From positions 62,001 to 126,000 of the forward strand of contig JAFLKN010000007.1 of assembly GCA_019163175.1 (NCBI GenBank): DNA of 64,000 nucleotides, given 5' to 3'. Below are positions 61,822 through 64,000 of this stretch, in pieces. Numbering within the stretch: the stretch's first letter is position 1; each line of letters starts with the position of its first letter. A model generated the notes under the pieces. That model had not been told where the DNA came from and did not search any database. It saw only the letters and a program-made list of their open reading frames with translations. The position numbers were made by a program, and so were the translations under genes. Source of the stretch: Prolixibacteraceae bacterium. Lineage in GTDB: Bacteria > Bacteroidota > Bacteroidia > Bacteroidales > Prolixibacteraceae.

Positions 61822-64000
61822 CTCAAATTGTGGGTACTAATTACACTGATCTTTACCGGCCCCATTAAACCTGAAACACGCAGATATTTATCGGCATCGG
61901 GGGCATCAAATTTATTAATGTTTGTTTTGGTTATCCTTTGGTCTTTCGGAAGTTTTCCATCGCCAATTAGCCGGTTGACCCACATGTTTACAACCTCAAT
62001 CTCAAGTTCGTTCGTTCCGGGTATCAGGTACGAAGTTAAATCGAAATGGAAAGGTGCGCACCAAATAACCTGCAATTTTTGCCCGTTGATTTTTATTGAA
62101 GCCATCTCTTTCACATTCCCCAAATCAATTATTAAACGGTTACCTGTCAAATCTTTCTTTGATAAATCGAAAGTCTTGTGATACTTAGCTTTCCCTGAAT
62201 AGTATTTAATTTCCGGCTCCGTAAACTCGGTCCACGACTTCAATTCTGAAGTTCTTACACCAGAAGGAAGATCGGAGAAAAAAGCGATACCCCAAGAACC
62301 TGAAAGTTCAATTTGCTCACCCGCATTATTGGTTTTCAGTTCTTCGCGATGGCCATCCGACCAAACCAAAGAGTAAGCTCCTGATTCATTGATTTCAGCG
62401 GTCACATTTTCTCCGTTTCTGTTGAAATCAATCTGTGGATAGTCACTTGTTTTTAAACTGAAGCCCGGGAAAATCGATTGATTATTTTTTCGGATTTCTG
62501 TGATATGTGGTTTTTGTTTTTCGTTCCTGAAAACAATGTATTTTGATCCTTCAGGCTCAAAAAGCAGCGGAATAATGGTTCGTCCGTTTTCTTCGCGATA
62601 GGCCACAATTTCTTTGATCTGGCCGGTAATCGGATCCCACAATTCAGGAACTTTACCGCTTACTCTGAAACTACATTCCACCTGTTCCCAGCGGTCGGGC
62701 AAAGTAGTAAGGTCGCGGTATTCAAAATCGTTGTATTTCATTTGCGAAAACCGGTTGCTCACCAAATAAATTTCCTGATCGCTGGTTGTGCGGTGTATGT
62801 AATCCAGTGCCGTTTTTTCATGTGTTCCTTTGAATTGCAAATCAGGTTGAATGCCCATATCAGCCAATACCTTATTGACATCCTTTCCCCAGATCACGCG
62901 GCCTTTCCCATACTGATTTTCAGTAATTGAACGGCCATCGGTTTTACCCCAAAGCTTATCGGTAATAGCTTTCAATTCCTGATCGCCTTTGGGGTAGCCG
63001 GTCAATCCGGTTGTTTCGGTCGGACGTGGGCCAATCAGCGTCATTCCTTCTTTGACCAATTGTTCCAGTTTTTGCAGCACATTCAGGTCGATTCCCTTTT
63101 CAGGAGCCAGCATCATCACCCGATAGCTCATTCCGTCGGGCAAAACAATCTTTCCATCTTTTACCGAAATGCGGTTTTGAATAATTTCTTTCGAGCATTT
63201 ATCCCAATCGTAGCCAAAATTCAATTCCGGAAAATCTTCTTTCAGGAATACAAAATTCGGTACATCGTCGCCGTAATAATACAGCACATCAGCAACAAAT
63301 AATCCCTGCTGAAGCATGTACATGTTTCGGTCGAGATAGCCGATAAAATCTTTGGATTGCTCCCACCATGTTACATTCGGATTGAGATGCGTTCCGGCAA
63401 AATATTCGTTTCCGGGCAAGCCAAACTCTTTGGGCGAGGAGGTAAACGTGTGCCACACGATACGATTTACTCCCGAACAAAATACGCGATCGATGTTGCC
63501 TTTCAGGTCCATGGGTGAACGCTCCCACTGCGGACCAATGCTGGTAGGGCCTTCGGCAGCTACAAAACGTTTGCCGTTGGTGTGCGCCACACAAGCGCTT
63601 TGTTTTACCGACAACCGCTCATCGTCTTTAATTCGGTGCGTGTTAGCCATTGCCCAGAATTCACCCTGCGGAAAATCGCTGATTCCCATTACCATCAACG
63701 CGTCAACCGGCGCCGAATGCGGACCACCTGATTCAGGATGAATACCCATTCCGTATTTGTGTGCCAATTCATAAAATAGGCGATAATGGTTTTCTGCCAC
63801 GCAATCGCCCACTGTTTTTCGGAAATCGTGCAAAAAGCGATTCGATTCGTTGCGGTTCTCCACGATCCGGCCTGCCAAAACGGGCATGTATTTTTGTATG
63901 TCGTAACCCCGGTATTTTTTAAATTCCGAAGGGAAACTTTTCGTCCAGCTTACCAAATCCATCTCCCAACTGTCGGTTTGCAAATATTTCACGCTGTTTC
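61818..64000 (-). CDS. GH106-like alpha-L-rhamnosidase, C-terminal part (5' end outside window)
   Basis: A glycoside hydrolase whose frame remains open to the window edge on the minus strand; about 727 residues are visible and the N-terminus is missing. The segments FYELAHKYGMGIHPESGGPHSAPVDAL (near 63770), FWAMANTHRIKDDERL and VAAEGPTSIG fit the GH106 catalytic barrel. KYLQTDSWEMDL near the edge holds a likely catalytic acidic pair. The C-terminal part has jelly-roll modules, ending with a galactose-binding-like domain that contains LTGNRLIIDLGNV and YLIPGTNELEIEVVN. GH106 enzymes are near 1,100 residues, so about one third is missing. Removes terminal alpha-L-rhamnose, if correctly assigned. 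Confidence 0.82.
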   Translation of the reverse strand, partial: NSVKYLQTDSWEMDLVSWTKSFPSEFKKYRGYDIQKYMPVLAGRIVENRNESNRFLHDFRKTVGDCVAENHYRLFYELAHKYGMGIHPESGGPHSAPVDALMVMGISDFPQGEFWAMANTHRIKDDERLSVKQSACVAHTNGKRFVAAEGPTSIGPQWERSPMDLKGNIDRVFCSGVNRIVWHTFTSSPKEFGLPGNEYFAGTHLNPNVTWWEQSKDFIGYLDRNMYMLQQGLFVADVLYYYGDDVPNFVFLKEDFPELNFGYDWDKCSKEIIQNRISVKDGKIVLPDGMSYRVMMLAPEKGIDLNVLQKLEQLVKEGMTLIGPRPTETTGLTGYPKGDQELKAITDKLWGKTDGRSITENQYGKGRVIWGKDVNKVLADMGIQPDLQFKGTHEKTALDYIHRTTSDQEIYLVSNRFSQMKYNDFEYRDLTTLPDRWEQVECSFRVSGKVPELWDPITGQIKEIVAYREENGRTIIPLLFEPEGSKYIVFRNEKQKPHITEIRKNNQSIFPGFSLKTSDYPQIDFNRNGENVTAEINESGAYSLVWSDGHREELKTNNAGEQIELSGSWGIAFFSDLPSGVRTSELKSWTEFTEPEIKYYSGKAKYHKTFDLSKKDLTGNRLIIDLGNVKEMASIKINGQKLQVIWCAPFHFDLTSYLIPGTNELEIEVVNMWVNRLIGDGKLPKDQRITKTNINKFDAPDADKYLRVSGLMGPVKISVISTHNLR

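Noticed and set aside
1-64000. CRISPR arrays, insertion sequences, prophage genes and rRNA genes
   Set aside because: I saw no regularly spaced repeats, transposase motifs, phage structural genes or rRNA sequence in the window.

Overview
The window looks like the chromosome of a free-living member of the Bacteroidota, most likely a Bacteroidales/Marinilabiliales-type marine or sediment relative. The evidence is direct: gliding and type IX secretion genes (gldD, gldE, the T9SS plug protein), a complete Na+-translocating NADH:quinone reductase operon, a bifunctional fucokinase/GDP-fucose pyrophosphorylase, AT-rich spacers with few Shine-Dalgarno sequences, several promoters of the Bacteroidota form TAnnTTTG, and a polysaccharide-degradation cluster at the right edge. 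I see no insertion sequence, prophage, CRISPR array or plasmid gene. Most of the window is ordinary chromosome with short operons on both strands.

Layout. 1-3.2 kb: the 3' part of fkp converging on zwf over a shared terminator. 3.3-7.5 kb (minus): mutY-ssb-gldE-gldD-phosphopantetheinyl transferase. 7.6-9.8 kb (plus): HU, a 30-residue ribosomal-type protein, then RNase G. 9.8-14.6 kb: dsbD converging on an exported PEP-synthase/glucan-dikinase-like protein, then tRNA-Ser(CGA). 14.6-21.4 kb: proline dehydrogenase, an OmpH/Skp-like protein, a glycosyltransferase, L-arabinose isomerase, a PLP-dependent amino acid decarboxylase, acylphosphatase and a small membrane protein. 21.6-24 kb: a tiny membrane protein with a strong ribosome binding site, a membrane histidine kinase and an alpha/beta hydrolase. 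24-30 kb (minus): nqrABCDEF with a well-formed promoter and terminator. 30-36.5 kb: T9SS plug protein, a second histidine kinase, pruA, a DivIC/FtsB-like protein and YqgE. 36.5-42 kb: class IV aminotransferase homologue, rhomboid protease, holA, AMP nucleosidase, a stand-alone HsdR N-terminal domain and a SulP transporter. 42-51 kb: thioredoxin-like protein, GNAT acetyltransferase, a glycosyltransferase fused to a degenerate sugar-phosphate transferase, recR, a hybrid histidine kinase and an acyl-CoA ligase. 51-58 kb: HD hydrolase, VOC protein, DUF3109 protein, gpmI, Wzi-like outer-membrane protein, 6-phosphogluconolactonase, DUF1801 protein and a YiiX-like cysteine hydrolase. 58.4-64 kb (minus): GH43-like protein, URO-D-family protein, BNR-propeller lipoprotein and a GH106-like alpha-L-rhamnosidase cut by the window edge.

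How the genes fit together. zwf and pgl supply the first two oxidative pentose-phosphate steps from separate loci; no gnd is present. Proline dehydrogenase and pruA form a split proline-to-glutamate pathway. Nqr is the sodium pump at the head of respiration. GldD, GldE and the plug protein belong to gliding/T9SS. The right edge is probably part of a locus for a rhamnose-containing glycan.

The observations I rank highest are the 30-residue basic ORF after HU, the exported dikinase-like protein with glucan-water-dikinase domain order, the class IV aminotransferase homologue with Ser in place of the catalytic Lys, and the glycosyltransferase/degenerate phosphotransferase fusion. I did not find a clearly novel multi-gene system. 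All family assignments were made by eye from motifs, with no database search.
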